DNA of 25,931 nucleotides. It comes from a virus. The position numbers were made by a program, and so were the translations under genes. The DNA lies in IMG/VR virus record IMGVR_UViG_3300017666_000007, positions 1-25,931 of that record; one strand, 5' to 3'. The notes below the pieces were generated by a model that ran no database searches, was not told the origin of the DNA, and saw only the letters and a list, made by a program, of their open reading frames with translations. Shown piece by piece: positions 1 to 6,793 of the stretch; position 1 is the stretch's first letter, and every line of letters starts with the position of its first letter.

Positions 1-2
1 AG

Positions 3-554
3 AAACGAGGAAAAAAGCCGTCTTGGTCGGTCTGTCAGATCTGGGACATTTGCCAGCGCTGGGCGATCGCACATGACAATCGGCAAGTGATCTTGAGTGA
101 GTTCATGTTCCTTCAATACGTTTGGCGTAAGCAGGTCGATTGGGGCTTGTTGAAAGTCGAAATCAACGAGACATTAGGAACCTGGAACGTTCAGAAAGCG
201 TACGTCGAAAATGCTCACTTTGGCGCCGCGTTAGTCTCTGAAATTCGTTCGTGTCAATCGGAGTTGATTGGTCCAGTGTTACCAGGGATGGGTGACCATG
301 GCGAGGGAGCCAAGCTAGAGCGAGCCATTGCTTCAGGAATGCTTTCGCGTTTCGAGCAGGGCAAGATATTCATTCCCTACCTCGATGCAGAGAATGAGTA
401 CTGGTTGAGGCCTTTATTGTCTGAGTTCCGAGGATGGACCGGAGATCCAGAGGATGAGGCCGATCAGATTGATACCACGAGTTATGCGACTTACGTAAGC
501 AAAATCTCCACGGGAACGTGGGGTGGACCAATTCCAGCAAAGAAGGTGAGATGA
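3..554 (+). CDS. Large terminase subunit, C-terminal nuclease part (5' end outside window)
   Basis: The frame is open from the first bases, so the gene begins upstream; 183 codons are visible. The protein is the C-terminal RNase H-like nuclease region of a phage large terminase, which cuts concatemeric DNA and works with the portal during packaging. The typical signature is present: a charged stretch GEGAKLERAIASGML, then FEQGKIFIP (the 'K.ERA..ame.G.v.lP' pattern), then the acidic DEADQIDTTSYA near the end, matching the last metal-binding Asp and the 'DA..ya' motif of TerL nucleases. The ATPase part is not in the window. The stop overlaps the next start region (ATGATG), so the HTH gene is translationally coupled. 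The family assignment is fairly secure; the packaging type cannot be read from this part. Confidence 0.82.
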   Translation, partial: KRGKKPSWSVCQIWDICQRWAIAHDNRQVILSEFMFLQYVWRKQVDWGLLKVEINETLGTWNVQKAYVENAHFGAALVSEIRSCQSELIGPVLPGMGDHGEGAKLERAIASGMLSRFEQGKIFIPYLDAENEYWLRPLLSEFRGWTGDPEDEADQIDTTSYATYVSKISTGTWGGPIPAKKVR

Positions 555-820
555 TGAGTAAATCACAGCGTGACGAATTGACGGATCTGAACACCGACAA
601 GGACGATCCTTTTCTCCATCTTTCGACCGTGGCCGATGCTCTAGGCCGATCTCCTCAAACGATAGGACGCTGGGTTGTTGATGGGTGTTTGCCGTCGGTC
701 CTTATGCCAAACGGGATGCGCAAGATTCGAAAATCCCAGCTTGTGCAATGGCTGGAGGTGACGAGGTTCGGGGAAGACGCTGGAGCTTTGGAGAAGGCGT
801 TGGAGTTGGTCGAGAGCTAA
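554..820 (+). CDS. Small helix-turn-helix DNA-binding protein (HTH_17/excisionase-like)
   Basis: This 88-aa protein has the segment HLSTVADALGRSPQTIGRWV at about residues 17-36, followed by a turn, PNGMRKIRKSQLVQWLE. This is the winged HTH pattern of the MerR/AlpA/excisionase (HTH_17) group: a helix that reads DNA, a short wing, then an arginine-rich helix. A strong ribosome site (AAGGTGAG, 543-550) precedes two adjacent ATGs at 551 and 554; 554 has the better spacing. It directly follows the terminase, so it may be a late-region regulator or a small packaging-associated DNA-binding protein (small-terminase-like HTH proteins exist). The role is not determined. Confidence 0.7.
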   Translation: MSKSQRDELTDLNTDKDDPFLHLSTVADALGRSPQTIGRWVVDGCLPSVLMPNGMRKIRKSQLVQWLEVTRFGEDAGALEKALELVES

Positions 821-879
821 CTCTTAGGATGTAAATCTCTAGTAATCGTCTTGATTAGCCAGCGAATTTGTTATTGTTA

Positions 880-907
880 TTGACATACTGCGATGACTCT
901 CCACAAT
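880..907 (+). promoter_or_regulatory. Sigma70-like promoter for the EEP cassette
   Basis: A perfect -35 box, TTGACA (880-885), is followed after 16 bases by CACAAT (902-907), a 4/6 match to the -10 consensus. It lies in the 137-base gap after the HTH gene and points into the EEP nuclease gene, with about 45 bases of leader. The cassette therefore need not rely on late phage transcription. Confidence 0.5.
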
Positions 908-917
908 AGGCGAGAGT
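896..917. promoter_or_regulatory. Inverted repeat overlapping the -10 box (candidate operator)
   Basis: ACTCTC (896-901) and GAGAGT (912-917) form a 6-bp dyad with a 10-base centre that contains the CACAAT -10 box. A repressor dimer bound here would block the promoter. Nothing in the window says which protein binds; the HTH proteins at 554-820 and 2380-2673 are candidates. Confidence 0.35.
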
Positions 918-957
918 TCGGTAGATAAATTAGAAATGCTGCAAGCTACCTCGCATT

Positions 958-1809
958 GTGGATCCAAACCCTTCAAACTTGCGTTCCGAAAAATTGACGC
1001 GCGTACTTTTCTGGAATGTGAAAAAACGGGACCTTTCACCGATCGTCTGCGCACTTGTAAAAAGCACAAAAGCAGACGTAATCGTTCTTAACGAGCCACC
1101 GACCACAATCGGGACAACCTTAGACCTTCTCAAGCACGAGGTTTCGAATGATTTCCATGTGCCAGTATCAGCTACCGAGAACAGATTTCACTTATTCTGT
1201 CGACATCCAGGATTGGATCTGACCGAAATTCACGCCGGATTCCGAACAAGCTTTCGAAGAATGCGACTGGGTGAGGATAGATTGATATTGGCGTTAATCC
1301 ATGGGGTAGATGTTCGAAATTACGACTCCGATGCAAGACTGTCTTTCGCACATGAATTAGCAACCGAGATTAGTTTCGTGAATATACAGCATGCAACTAA
1401 TCGACTCGTTTTGCTAGGTGATTTCAACATGAACCCTTATGAACGGAGCATGAACCTTGCTGCAGGATTGAATGCAATGATGACCAGGGATTGCGTGAGA
1501 GCCGGAACAAGGAAACACTTGAAAAAAGAATACGAACTTTACTACAATCCGATGTGGAGTCTTTTCGGGGACAATACAGATGGTCCTCCTGGAACTGTAT
1601 ATGACGTAAGCAACCAAGGCCCGTACGGTTGGAGCATGTTTGACCAGGTGCTCTTCAATCACTCGATAGTTGATTTGTTCGAAAAGGTTCAAATCTTAGA
1701 TGAAGCAGGAATTTATCGGCTGACGGACGACCGCGGGCGTCCAGATAAAAAGAATGCTTCAGATCACCTTCCAATCCTCGTCTCACTTAAGGGAACCAAA
1801 CATGAGTAA
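958..1809 (+). CDS. Endonuclease/exonuclease/phosphatase (EEP) family protein
   Basis: This 283-aa protein carries the complete metal-dependent phosphodiesterase signature of the EEP superfamily (exonuclease III / DNase I / sphingomyelinase fold). The motifs are LFWNVKK with N20, VIVLNEPP with E46, LVLLGDFNMNP with D155 and N157, GWSMFDQVLF, and SDHLPI with D269-H270. It is probably a Mg-dependent nuclease or phosphodiesterase acting in the cytoplasm; there is no signal peptide. GTG at 958 is the only reasonable start: a stop in frame lies at 931 and LTRVLFWN begins at about residue 13. No good ribosome site is visible. Its last 8 bases overlap the next gene. The position between terminase and protease, with its own promoter, marks it as accessory cargo (moron). 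Substrate unknown: DNA, RNA, lipid and small-molecule phosphodiesters are all possible for this fold. Confidence 0.8.
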   Translation: MDPNPSNLRSEKLTRVLFWNVKKRDLSPIVCALVKSTKADVIVLNEPPTTIGTTLDLLKHEVSNDFHVPVSATENRFHLFCRHPGLDLTEIHAGFRTSFRRMRLGEDRLILALIHGVDVRNYDSDARLSFAHELATEISFVNIQHATNRLVLLGDFNMNPYERSMNLAAGLNAMMTRDCVRAGTRKHLKKEYELYYNPMWSLFGDNTDGPPGTVYDVSNQGPYGWSMFDQVLFNHSIVDLFEKVQILDEAGIYRLTDDRGRPDKKNASDHLPILVSLKGTKHE

Positions 1810-2335
1810 TTACTGGCCCGATATTGATTTAACCGATACAAGTTCGCCCCTGGAAATTCTTCGTCAGGCGCAAACTGATTGGGAGAGCGGCAGTGGAGGT
1901 TTGATGACACTGGTATTGCAGCAAGCAACATCGAAAACTGGCAATGACATGATTGTTGTTCACGCTCACCATATTCCGAGCAGCCGAACAGGTGCGTTAT
2001 TCTCTGTGGTGCATCGTCCAAACAACTTCTATCCTGTAACAATTGTTCCAACTGAAAACGATCTGCCTAATTTCTTAAAAAAGTCGTATTACGAGCCTGG
2101 CTACAATATGATGGCAGAATTTGCAAAGACGACCATGGGTAACGTTCCGGGAAGCACCGTTGAAAATGAGTGGGTCGCGGAGACTCCCGGCGAATTCCGA
2201 AGTCAACTCAGAAAAGCTTTTAAGCTTGGAACAGTCAAGAGCATTCTGTTAAACCTTAGTTCAACTAATGACTCGTCAAAAAATGCAAATGAGGTCAAAG
2301 TTGTCGGTAACCCAGCGCAATCTGACCCTGAGTGA
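1802..2335 (+). CDS. Unknown 177-aa protein partnered with the EEP enzyme
   Basis: I do not recognise the family. The start ATG at 1802 has the ribosome site AAGGGA and overlaps the end of the EEP gene by 8 bases, so the two are made from one message in a coupled way. The N-terminal half is a mix of short strands and helices (LMTLVLQQA, DMIVVHAHHIP, GALFSVVHRP). A helical part follows (LPNFLKKSYYEPGYNMMAEFA), and the C-terminal 25 residues are polar and probably disordered. There is no signal peptide or membrane segment. The context allows an inhibitor/immunity protein, an activator or a sensor for the EEP nuclease; none of these can be shown from sequence alone. Confidence 0.7.
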   Translation: MSNYWPDIDLTDTSSPLEILRQAQTDWESGSGGLMTLVLQQATSKTGNDMIVVHAHHIPSSRTGALFSVVHRPNNFYPVTIVPTENDLPNFLKKSYYEPGYNMMAEFAKTTMGNVPGSTVENEWVAETPGEFRSQLRKAFKLGTVKSILLNLSSTNDSSKNANEVKVVGNPAQSDPE

Positions 2336-2379
2336 CAATCAAAGGTGTTAGATAATTCGACCACATGAAATCCCTGTGT

Positions 2380-2673
2380 TTAATCTTGCAACTCACCCAA
2401 CCACTTTTCGATCACATCGATCGATTCTTTCGGTGGGTATGACGTTCCAGCGAGCCATCGCGAAACCGTTCCTCGGTTAACGCCACACAGCTCGGCAATG
2501 TAGGCTCCTGAGCGGTAGTTTGTTCCAGCCGCATAATTTCGATCAACGACTTCAAGCGCTTCGTTGGCCTTCTTGCGCAGCTTGTTCCAGCGAGGATCTG
2601 GTTCCCGACGTGGTTTACCTTTCGGCCAAGGGGCATCTTTGCCTACGCGTTCTGCTCGATTTGGATCTGTCAT
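2380..2673 (-). CDS. HTH DNA-binding protein (last gene of the reverse operon)
   Basis: This is a 97-aa protein with a basic N-terminal half (PWPKGKPRREPDPRWNKLRK) and a C-terminal helix-turn-helix, GAYIAELCGVNRGTVSRWL (about residues 57-75), ending with a helix ESIDVIEKWLGEL. The helix pair resembles XRE/Cro-type or transposase-type HTH domains. The ATG at 2673 is two bases after the nucleotidase stop (TGA-CT-ATG). A TTG six bases upstream would overlap that stop and is less likely. It is the fourth gene of the minus-strand operon and converges on the EEP cassette. It may regulate this region; the target is unknown. Confidence 0.68.
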   Translation of the reverse strand: MTDPNRAERVGKDAPWPKGKPRREPDPRWNKLRKKANEALEVVDRNYAAGTNYRSGAYIAELCGVNRGTVSRWLAGTSYPPKESIDVIEKWLGELQD

Positions 2674-2675
2674 AG

Positions 2676-3173
2676 TCAACGCATGCTATCATCGTTGCAG
2701 CATTGAAGCAACATATCGAGCAAACTCTCCCACTTTTCACGGGTGAACAGATAGGCCATTCCTCCAGCGAGCTCCCAGGCATCGACCACCTTTTGGCGAT
2801 CATCGATCAGGATCCCATCTTTCGATGCAAACCAGGCTTTAGAAGCGGTATTCAAGCAGAACGCCACAGGATATTCCTCAAATCCAACCGAGCTAAGGAA
2901 ATCAAGCTTTTGCTTGGCAATGTTGAGGTGCATTTTCCCGCCGCCAGTCGAGGTCATGAAGCTAAACTTCAGACCTGCTTTAATCAGCCCGTTAACCAGA
3001 GCAATCCCCTCAGGAATCGGCTTTAGGTTCGCGAAAAACCGATGAGCTGCGCAGTCTGAATTCCAAAACTCCTTTTGCCCAGCTTTGGTAAGTGACTCGA
3101 AATCTTTTCCGTAAAGCTCTAGGATTCCGTTCTCGAAATCCGCCACGAGCCCGTCCATATCGATGTAAATCAT
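2676..3173 (-). CDS. HAD-superfamily 5'-(deoxyribo)nucleotidase, NT5C type
   Basis: This 165-aa protein opens with MIYIDMDGLVADFENG, the DxD motif I of the HAD superfamily (nucleophile D5, acid/base D7). It ends with GILIDDRQKVVDAWELAGG, motif IV followed by the helix typical of cytosolic 5'(3')-deoxyribonucleotidases. The segment FSFMTSTGG supplies the motif II Ser/Thr. These enzymes remove phosphate from (d)NMPs, so a role in nucleotide pools during phage growth is likely. The ATG overlaps the stop of the DUF4942 gene (ATGA), so the two are translationally coupled. The length fits bacterial/phage NT5C members. The fold is secure, the exact substrate is not. Confidence 0.78.
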   Translation of the reverse strand: MIYIDMDGLVADFENGILELYGKDFESLTKAGQKEFWNSDCAAHRFFANLKPIPEGIALVNGLIKAGLKFSFMTSTGGGKMHLNIAKQKLDFLSSVGFEEYPVAFCLNTASKAWFASKDGILIDDRQKVVDAWELAGGMAYLFTREKWESLLDMLLQCCNDDSMR

Positions 3174-4006
3174 TGTTTTTCCCCCAATCGGTTTCGACCA
3201 CAGATCAGATTGAATCGGTCAAGTAAATCGATTCGCTTGAATTCCAGGTGCAAGTTTCCGTTCTTGAAGCACTTGAACTTGAAATACTCGGTTTCGCCAG
3301 CTCCATCGGAATTGTGAATCGCATCAACCAGCGGACCGTGAACTCCGCTGGCTATGCAACCTTGCCCATCAAGCAGGTGAAAGATGTTATCGATCGAGGT
3401 CAAGTGTCTTCGTCGATCCCAGTTGGTTTCCCATCTGTTCCAACTTCGGGAAATCATGTATCCCTTGATCACTTTCTTATCAAGTCGATATTGGCTTTTC
3501 TTGTTGGTTTTCAGCTTCTCCCACTGGGAATGCGACTTGAAAAAGTCGTATTCTTCACGAATTGCTTCTTCGAGAAACTCTTCTGCACTGGAGCAGTAAC
3601 CGGCAATGACTTCGTTGATACCTTCGGCGGTGATATCGGGAAGTTTATCGACGTCGCAAAGATTGTTGCTGTAGAGCACTGAATCGAGTTCCTTTTGTCT
3701 CGCAGAAGACATTACCTTTTGAACTCCAAGCCTTGCGATGAGGATCCGCCAAGCATTCTGTTTGAACGCTCGAGCGATATCCTCGGTTCCATTCGATCGG
3801 TAGTTCGAAGTTTGAATCTTCGCTTCGAATGCATTGGAACGAAACTTGTCCTCGGGCTGAAACGCTTCGTTTAAGTGCTCCAGCGCATTTCGCAAGAGGT
3901 TTTGAGATTCCGCGATCGCTTCCATAGATCGCTCGAACGCATCGGCCATTTGACTGACCGATGAGAATGGAATCATTTCAGAGTTAACGATAGATGCTTG
4001 GATCAT
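3170..4006 (-). CDS. DUF4942-domain phage protein
   Basis: This 278-aa protein resembles DUF4942, a domain found in phages, prophages and plasmids. In other phages it is often fused to a SAM-dependent methyltransferase, which is absent here. Recognisable parts are NAWRILIARLGVQKVMS, then FLEEAIREEYDFFKSH, then the central KVIKGYMI...LTSIDNIFHLLDGQG, and the C-terminal FKFKCFKNGNLHLEFKRIDL followed by FNLICGRN. The last block ('K.FkNGNvHl.F.r.DL...N') is the clearest family mark. The molecular function of DUF4942 is not established. The gene is coupled by ATGA overlaps at both ends. Confidence is good for the family, low for any role. Confidence 0.72.
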   Translation of the reverse strand: MIQASIVNSEMIPFSSVSQMADAFERSMEAIAESQNLLRNALEHLNEAFQPEDKFRSNAFEAKIQTSNYRSNGTEDIARAFKQNAWRILIARLGVQKVMSSARQKELDSVLYSNNLCDVDKLPDITAEGINEVIAGYCSSAEEFLEEAIREEYDFFKSHSQWEKLKTNKKSQYRLDKKVIKGYMISRSWNRWETNWDRRRHLTSIDNIFHLLDGQGCIASGVHGPLVDAIHNSDGAGETEYFKFKCFKNGNLHLEFKRIDLLDRFNLICGRNRLGEKQ

Positions 4007-4368
4007 GCTGCCACCTTTTCATATATTGCGTGTCGATATGGCTTGTTCCATTTCCCAAAATTGATGGAAACATACCAGCCTATGTCAAAATAATCAGTCA
4101 TCACATCACTGTTGTCGTGATTGCCTTCCATCATTGCGTCTCGCAACTCCTTCAGAAAGCTTGCCAATTCGCTGCTGTAGTCTCGATCGATGTAGTAATG
4201 ATTCACCTGGTGGTAGTCGTCTTCGATTTCAAACGGCGACTCAGAAATAGTAACAATCAAAGTTGAATAATTGTGTACTGAAATACTGCCCTTCGCTTTG
4301 TACTTCTGAAGTACCGCTTTGATTGCTGGAGCTAGTTTGCTCTTCTTTTCTTGGTTCATGTGAGCCAC
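4003..4368 (-). CDS. Conserved 121-aa phage/plasmid protein
   Basis: This is the first gene of the minus-strand operon. I chose GTG at 4368 because AAAGGA (4375-4380) lies six bases before it; an ATG at 4359 is possible but too far from that site. The protein has a basic helical N-terminus (LAPAIKAVLQKYKAKGS), a strand pair SISVHNYSTLIVTISES, and a C-terminal block GNHDNSDVMTDYFDIGWYV followed by FGKWNKPY. I recall similar NSD..TDYFD.GWY and G.WNKPY segments in unannotated proteins on proteobacterial phages and plasmids. The function is unknown. Its stop overlaps the DUF4942 start by ATGA. Confidence 0.7.
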   Translation of the reverse strand: MAHMNQEKKSKLAPAIKAVLQKYKAKGSISVHNYSTLIVTISESPFEIEDDYHQVNHYYIDRDYSSELASFLKELRDAMMEGNHDNSDVMTDYFDIGWYVSINFGKWNKPYRHAIYEKVAA

Positions 4369-4665
4369 GATTTTTCCTTTCGGTTGCTGTGTATTTCAAA
4401 GAAAAAGGCCTTCGGATTCATGATTCCGATCGTGCCCAGGCCAGTGGGCAGGTGCTCAGTTCGCAGTTTTAAGTCCCCCGAATCGCACCTCGCAAAGAGA
4501 CCGGGGCAAGGTTCGCTTTCCAGCAACCCTCAACCCACATAATTATTATTCGTCGTTGCGCAACTAAAGCAATAGCGCAACAACGAAAACGGAGAATCTT
4601 TTTCCATTTTTTCCAAAACTTCCAAATCGCTTGCGATGAACTGTTGCGTTGGTAGCTTTTGATTC
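4369..4665. promoter_or_regulatory. Divergent intergenic control region with several dyads
   Basis: These 297 bases separate the minus-strand operon from the head genes and hold no convincing gene. Visible structure: a near-perfect 18-bp palindrome at 4412-4429 (TCGGA, centre TCATGA, TCCGA; 16 of 18 positions symmetric); TGCCCA-N6-TGGGCA at 4433-4450; an AT-rich run at 4538-4550; and a TTGCG-rich block from 4551 to 4648. I see no good sigma70 promoter toward 4666, and the head gene there has only a weak ribosome site, so late transcription may need an activator. Confidence 0.45.
4551..4585. repeat. Inverted repeat CGTCGTTGCGC / GCGCAACAACG
   Basis: Arms 4551-4561 and 4575-4585 are inverted copies with one mismatch and a 13-base spacer. 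The left arm also overlaps a perfect 10-bp palindrome, GTTGCGCAAC (4555-4564). The same core TTGCG recurs at 4631-4635 and 4644-4648. No T-run follows the right arm, so a protein-binding array fits better than a terminator. Confidence 0.5.
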
Positions 4666-5856
4666 ATGGGTGCGTTCAAGAAATCAATGCTGTCGCTCGG
4701 AACATACGAGAGCCCCGAAGGAACAATCGTGGTTACTCCTGATCGACTTATGCATTGGCAGCAAGCAGTAAAGAGGGTTCAGGATGCTGGGTACCAAATC
4801 CCAATGCGTTGGAACCACGCTGATCTAACTGACATAAAGAACCTACAACCGATCAAGCGATTGTCGACGCAGGAGTCATCCGAGAGAACCGCAGGTCATT
4901 TAGTTGATTTTCGTGTGTCCGAAGATGGTAGATCTGCAGAGATCATCGTTGAAACGTTAACCAAAACTGCAACAGAGGCTGTTGAATCGAATGCGGTTTT
5001 CATTTCACCGGTGCTTTTCGATGAGTGGGAGGACGGCCATGGCCAAACTTACTCCGACATTATTGGTTCCGTCGATCTGGTTGATCTTCCTGTTGATTAT
5101 TCGCAAAAACCATTTCAGCCAACCGTAATGGCGATGTCAACGAGTCGCAGGGCTCCATCGATTATTCGGATGGCAACCAAACCAAACAACGTGTACCGGC
5201 TTTCCACTGAGGCAAACATGGATCCAGAATCGCAAACAATCGACGAAGAAACGAATGCCGAATCCAATCCCAGCGAGGATCCAGCGATTCCCGAATCGTC
5301 GAGCATGCTTTCATCGGTGATCTCAGGACTGGCACAGTTGAAGATTGCATTGCCAGCGGACACGAATACCGAGAACTTTCTCGATCGATTGAACACCGCT
5401 TTGATGACTGCAGCCGCTCAGACAGCGGAAGAAGAGAATCCAAACCAAGTTGTGGATCCAGGAAATCCTGAACCTGTTTCCCCTGCAGTGGCAACCATGA
5501 GTACTCGCGTCAAGCAACTTGAGGATCGGATCCTCACTGAAGAAAGAGCCAAGGTCAAGAATCGCTTGGACAACCTGCTAACGACCGGCCGCATGAGCCC
5601 CGCAGAACACGCCGAGAAATCGACGGCTCTTGGAGTTCAACGAATGAGCCTGGGAACTGACGGAACAGTTAAGCAAGGCCGAATTGGTGATTTTATTGAG
5701 TCCCGAGAGGCGATTCCAGAGGGTGCCTTTTGGGATCCAAAGGAAAAGATCAAGCGGTTGAGTACTGCGACTCCCAAGAGCACTTGGACTAAAGGTGCGC
5801 CCGATGATGTCGAAGCGATGAAGCAACAGAAAAAACAAATGCTGCGCCGTGCGTAG
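4666..5856 (+). CDS. Prohead protease with C-terminal scaffold (Mu gpI-like)
   Basis: This is a 396-aa two-part protein. Residues 1 to about 150 look like a phage head-maturation protease: IPMRWNHADL supplies a His (H51) in the usual place, RTAGHLVDFRV follows, then AVFISPVLFDEW with S114 as candidate nucleophile, then DIIGSVDLVDLPVD. Residues ~185-396 are acidic and low complexity, then helical (RVKQLEDRILTEERAKVKN), ending in a basic tail, as in scaffold proteins. The fusion and the position just before decoration and capsid genes match the Mu I/Z and lambda C/Nu3 arrangement. The protease would cut scaffold and capsid proteins inside the prohead. The start ATG at 4666 has only a weak ribosome site. 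Catalytic residue assignment is by pattern only. Confidence 0.68.
   Translation: MGAFKKSMLSLGTYESPEGTIVVTPDRLMHWQQAVKRVQDAGYQIPMRWNHADLTDIKNLQPIKRLSTQESSERTAGHLVDFRVSEDGRSAEIIVETLTKTATEAVESNAVFISPVLFDEWEDGHGQTYSDIIGSVDLVDLPVDYSQKPFQPTVMAMSTSRRAPSIIRMATKPNNVYRLSTEANMDPESQTIDEETNAESNPSEDPAIPESSSMLSSVISGLAQLKIALPADTNTENFLDRLNTALMTAAAQTAEEENPNQVVDPGNPEPVSPAVATMSTRVKQLEDRILTEERAKVKNRLDNLLTTGRMSPAEHAEKSTALGVQRMSLGTDGTVKQGRIGDFIESREAIPEGAFWDPKEKIKRLSTATPKSTWTKGAPDDVEAMKQQKKQMLRRA
5218..5856 (+). CDS. Candidate nested scaffold protein (internal in-frame start)
   Basis: Inside the protease gene, ATG at 5218 is preceded by TGAGG (5208-5212) with a 5-base gap, a better ribosome site than that of the full-length gene. 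It lies exactly where the protease part ends and the acidic, coiled-coil part begins (MDPESQTIDEETNAES). A separate 212-aa scaffold made from the same frame is known for lambda Nu3 and Mu Z, which share their C-termini with the protease. The expression here is inferred. Confidence 0.45.
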   Translation: MDPESQTIDEETNAESNPSEDPAIPESSSMLSSVISGLAQLKIALPADTNTENFLDRLNTALMTAAAQTAEEENPNQVVDPGNPEPVSPAVATMSTRVKQLEDRILTEERAKVKNRLDNLLTTGRMSPAEHAEKSTALGVQRMSLGTDGTVKQGRIGDFIESREAIPEGAFWDPKEKIKRLSTATPKSTWTKGAPDDVEAMKQQKKQMLRRA

Positions 5857-5902
5857 TGTTCCACAATCCAAGCAACCAAGCGATTTTTTGAGGTAAAAAA
5901 GC

Positions 5903-6745
5903 ATGTTAGCAAATCACGGGTTCGCAGCTCCTGGAGTAGGCGCAGCCGCATTCTCGCAAAACAACCAATACATTTGGGGTGGTTCGCGAGCAGAAGTTAT
6001 CGACATGGAGTTTTATATTAACGAAGCGGCTGTCGATGCTGGCTCGAACTTGAACAAGGTTCTGCGGCCAGGCCTCCTTATGGGCCGAGTGATCGCCAAC
6101 GGTGAACTGCGAGAGTTTGATATCAATGCTGTTGATGGCTCACAGAATCTCATCGGTCCACTGAAAGAGGAAACTCCTCTCATCGATGGAATTGGGCGAC
6201 TTGTGAAAGGCTTTGCTCCAGTCGTGATCAAGGCTCCATTGAAGGCACGAAACGTTCTATATCGAGGGGTCTCGATCATTGGTCATCCCGACGAAGTTGC
6301 GATTCGTCGACAACTGCGAGGTCGATTCTTGCTTGATGATGAACTGCAGTTTCCACAGTTATCGTTAACCCAGTCCATTCGAACTCGTGTTACGACAGCT
6401 CAAGTCAATTCGGGATTCGAGCTTTTGCCCGCCGTCCCTGGTCTTCGGTATCGTGTCAACGATATGTCGCTTATTGCGATCGGTGGAGCGGCCGCGACGG
6501 CAACCAGTGTTGACATTCGAGCCACTCAGGCTGCAGCCTCGGTCAATTTGCTTTCCGCAGCTGTCGCAGGATTGACGCAAAACACTCTTTTGAGAGCGGG
6601 CGCGGCAAATGCTGCCATCTTGAACAACGGTTCGTCGTTTGTGCCCAACGATGCCAATACTCCAATCACGCTAGCGAGAACGGGCTCCAATCTCGCGACG
6701 GCAACCCACATCGATGTCCTGTTGAGCTACGAACTCGTTCCGTAG
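5903..6745 (+). CDS. Head decoration-like protein with C-terminal beta domain
   Basis: This is a 280-aa protein between protease and capsid genes. The N-terminal half has the layout of capsid decoration (gpD-like/HDPD) proteins: LNKVLRPGLLMGRVIANGEL, an 'I..GtvlG.it..g' type strand pair, and later PVVIKAPLKARNVLYRGV. The C-terminal part (about residues 170-280) is Ala/Thr/Val rich and ends in strands (HIDVLLSYELVP), suggesting an added Ig-like or fibre-like domain exposed on the capsid. GAGGT (5889-5893) precedes ATG 5903. The order protease-decoration-capsid is standard. No enzymatic motif is seen. An alternative is a second capsid subunit; the decoration role is inferred from shape and place. 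Confidence 0.55.
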   Translation: MLANHGFAAPGVGAAAFSQNNQYIWGGSRAEVIDMEFYINEAAVDAGSNLNKVLRPGLLMGRVIANGELREFDINAVDGSQNLIGPLKEETPLIDGIGRLVKGFAPVVIKAPLKARNVLYRGVSIIGHPDEVAIRRQLRGRFLLDDELQFPQLSLTQSIRTRVTTAQVNSGFELLPAVPGLRYRVNDMSLIAIGGAAATATSVDIRATQAAASVNLLSAAVAGLTQNTLLRAGAANAAILNNGSSFVPNDANTPITLARTGSNLATATHIDVLLSYELVP

Positions 6746-6793
6746 TTTTCAGATTTGAATTCAAGGAATTGAAGAAAAGAAAGAGAACCAATT

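Noticed and set aside
468-480. 13-mer ATTGATACCACGA shared with 23717-23729
   Set aside because: It lies inside the terminase coding sequence, and a few repeated 13-mers are expected by chance in 26 kb. It is not taken as an att or arm site.
3248-4266. Plus-strand frames over the DUF4942 and 121-aa genes
   Set aside because: They lack recognisable domains and ribosome sites and mirror the better supported, coupled minus-strand genes.
4481-4535. tRNA-like or small RNA gene in the intergenic region
   Set aside because: GCAAGGTTCGC looked like a T-arm start, but no closing stem or acceptor could be formed on either strand.
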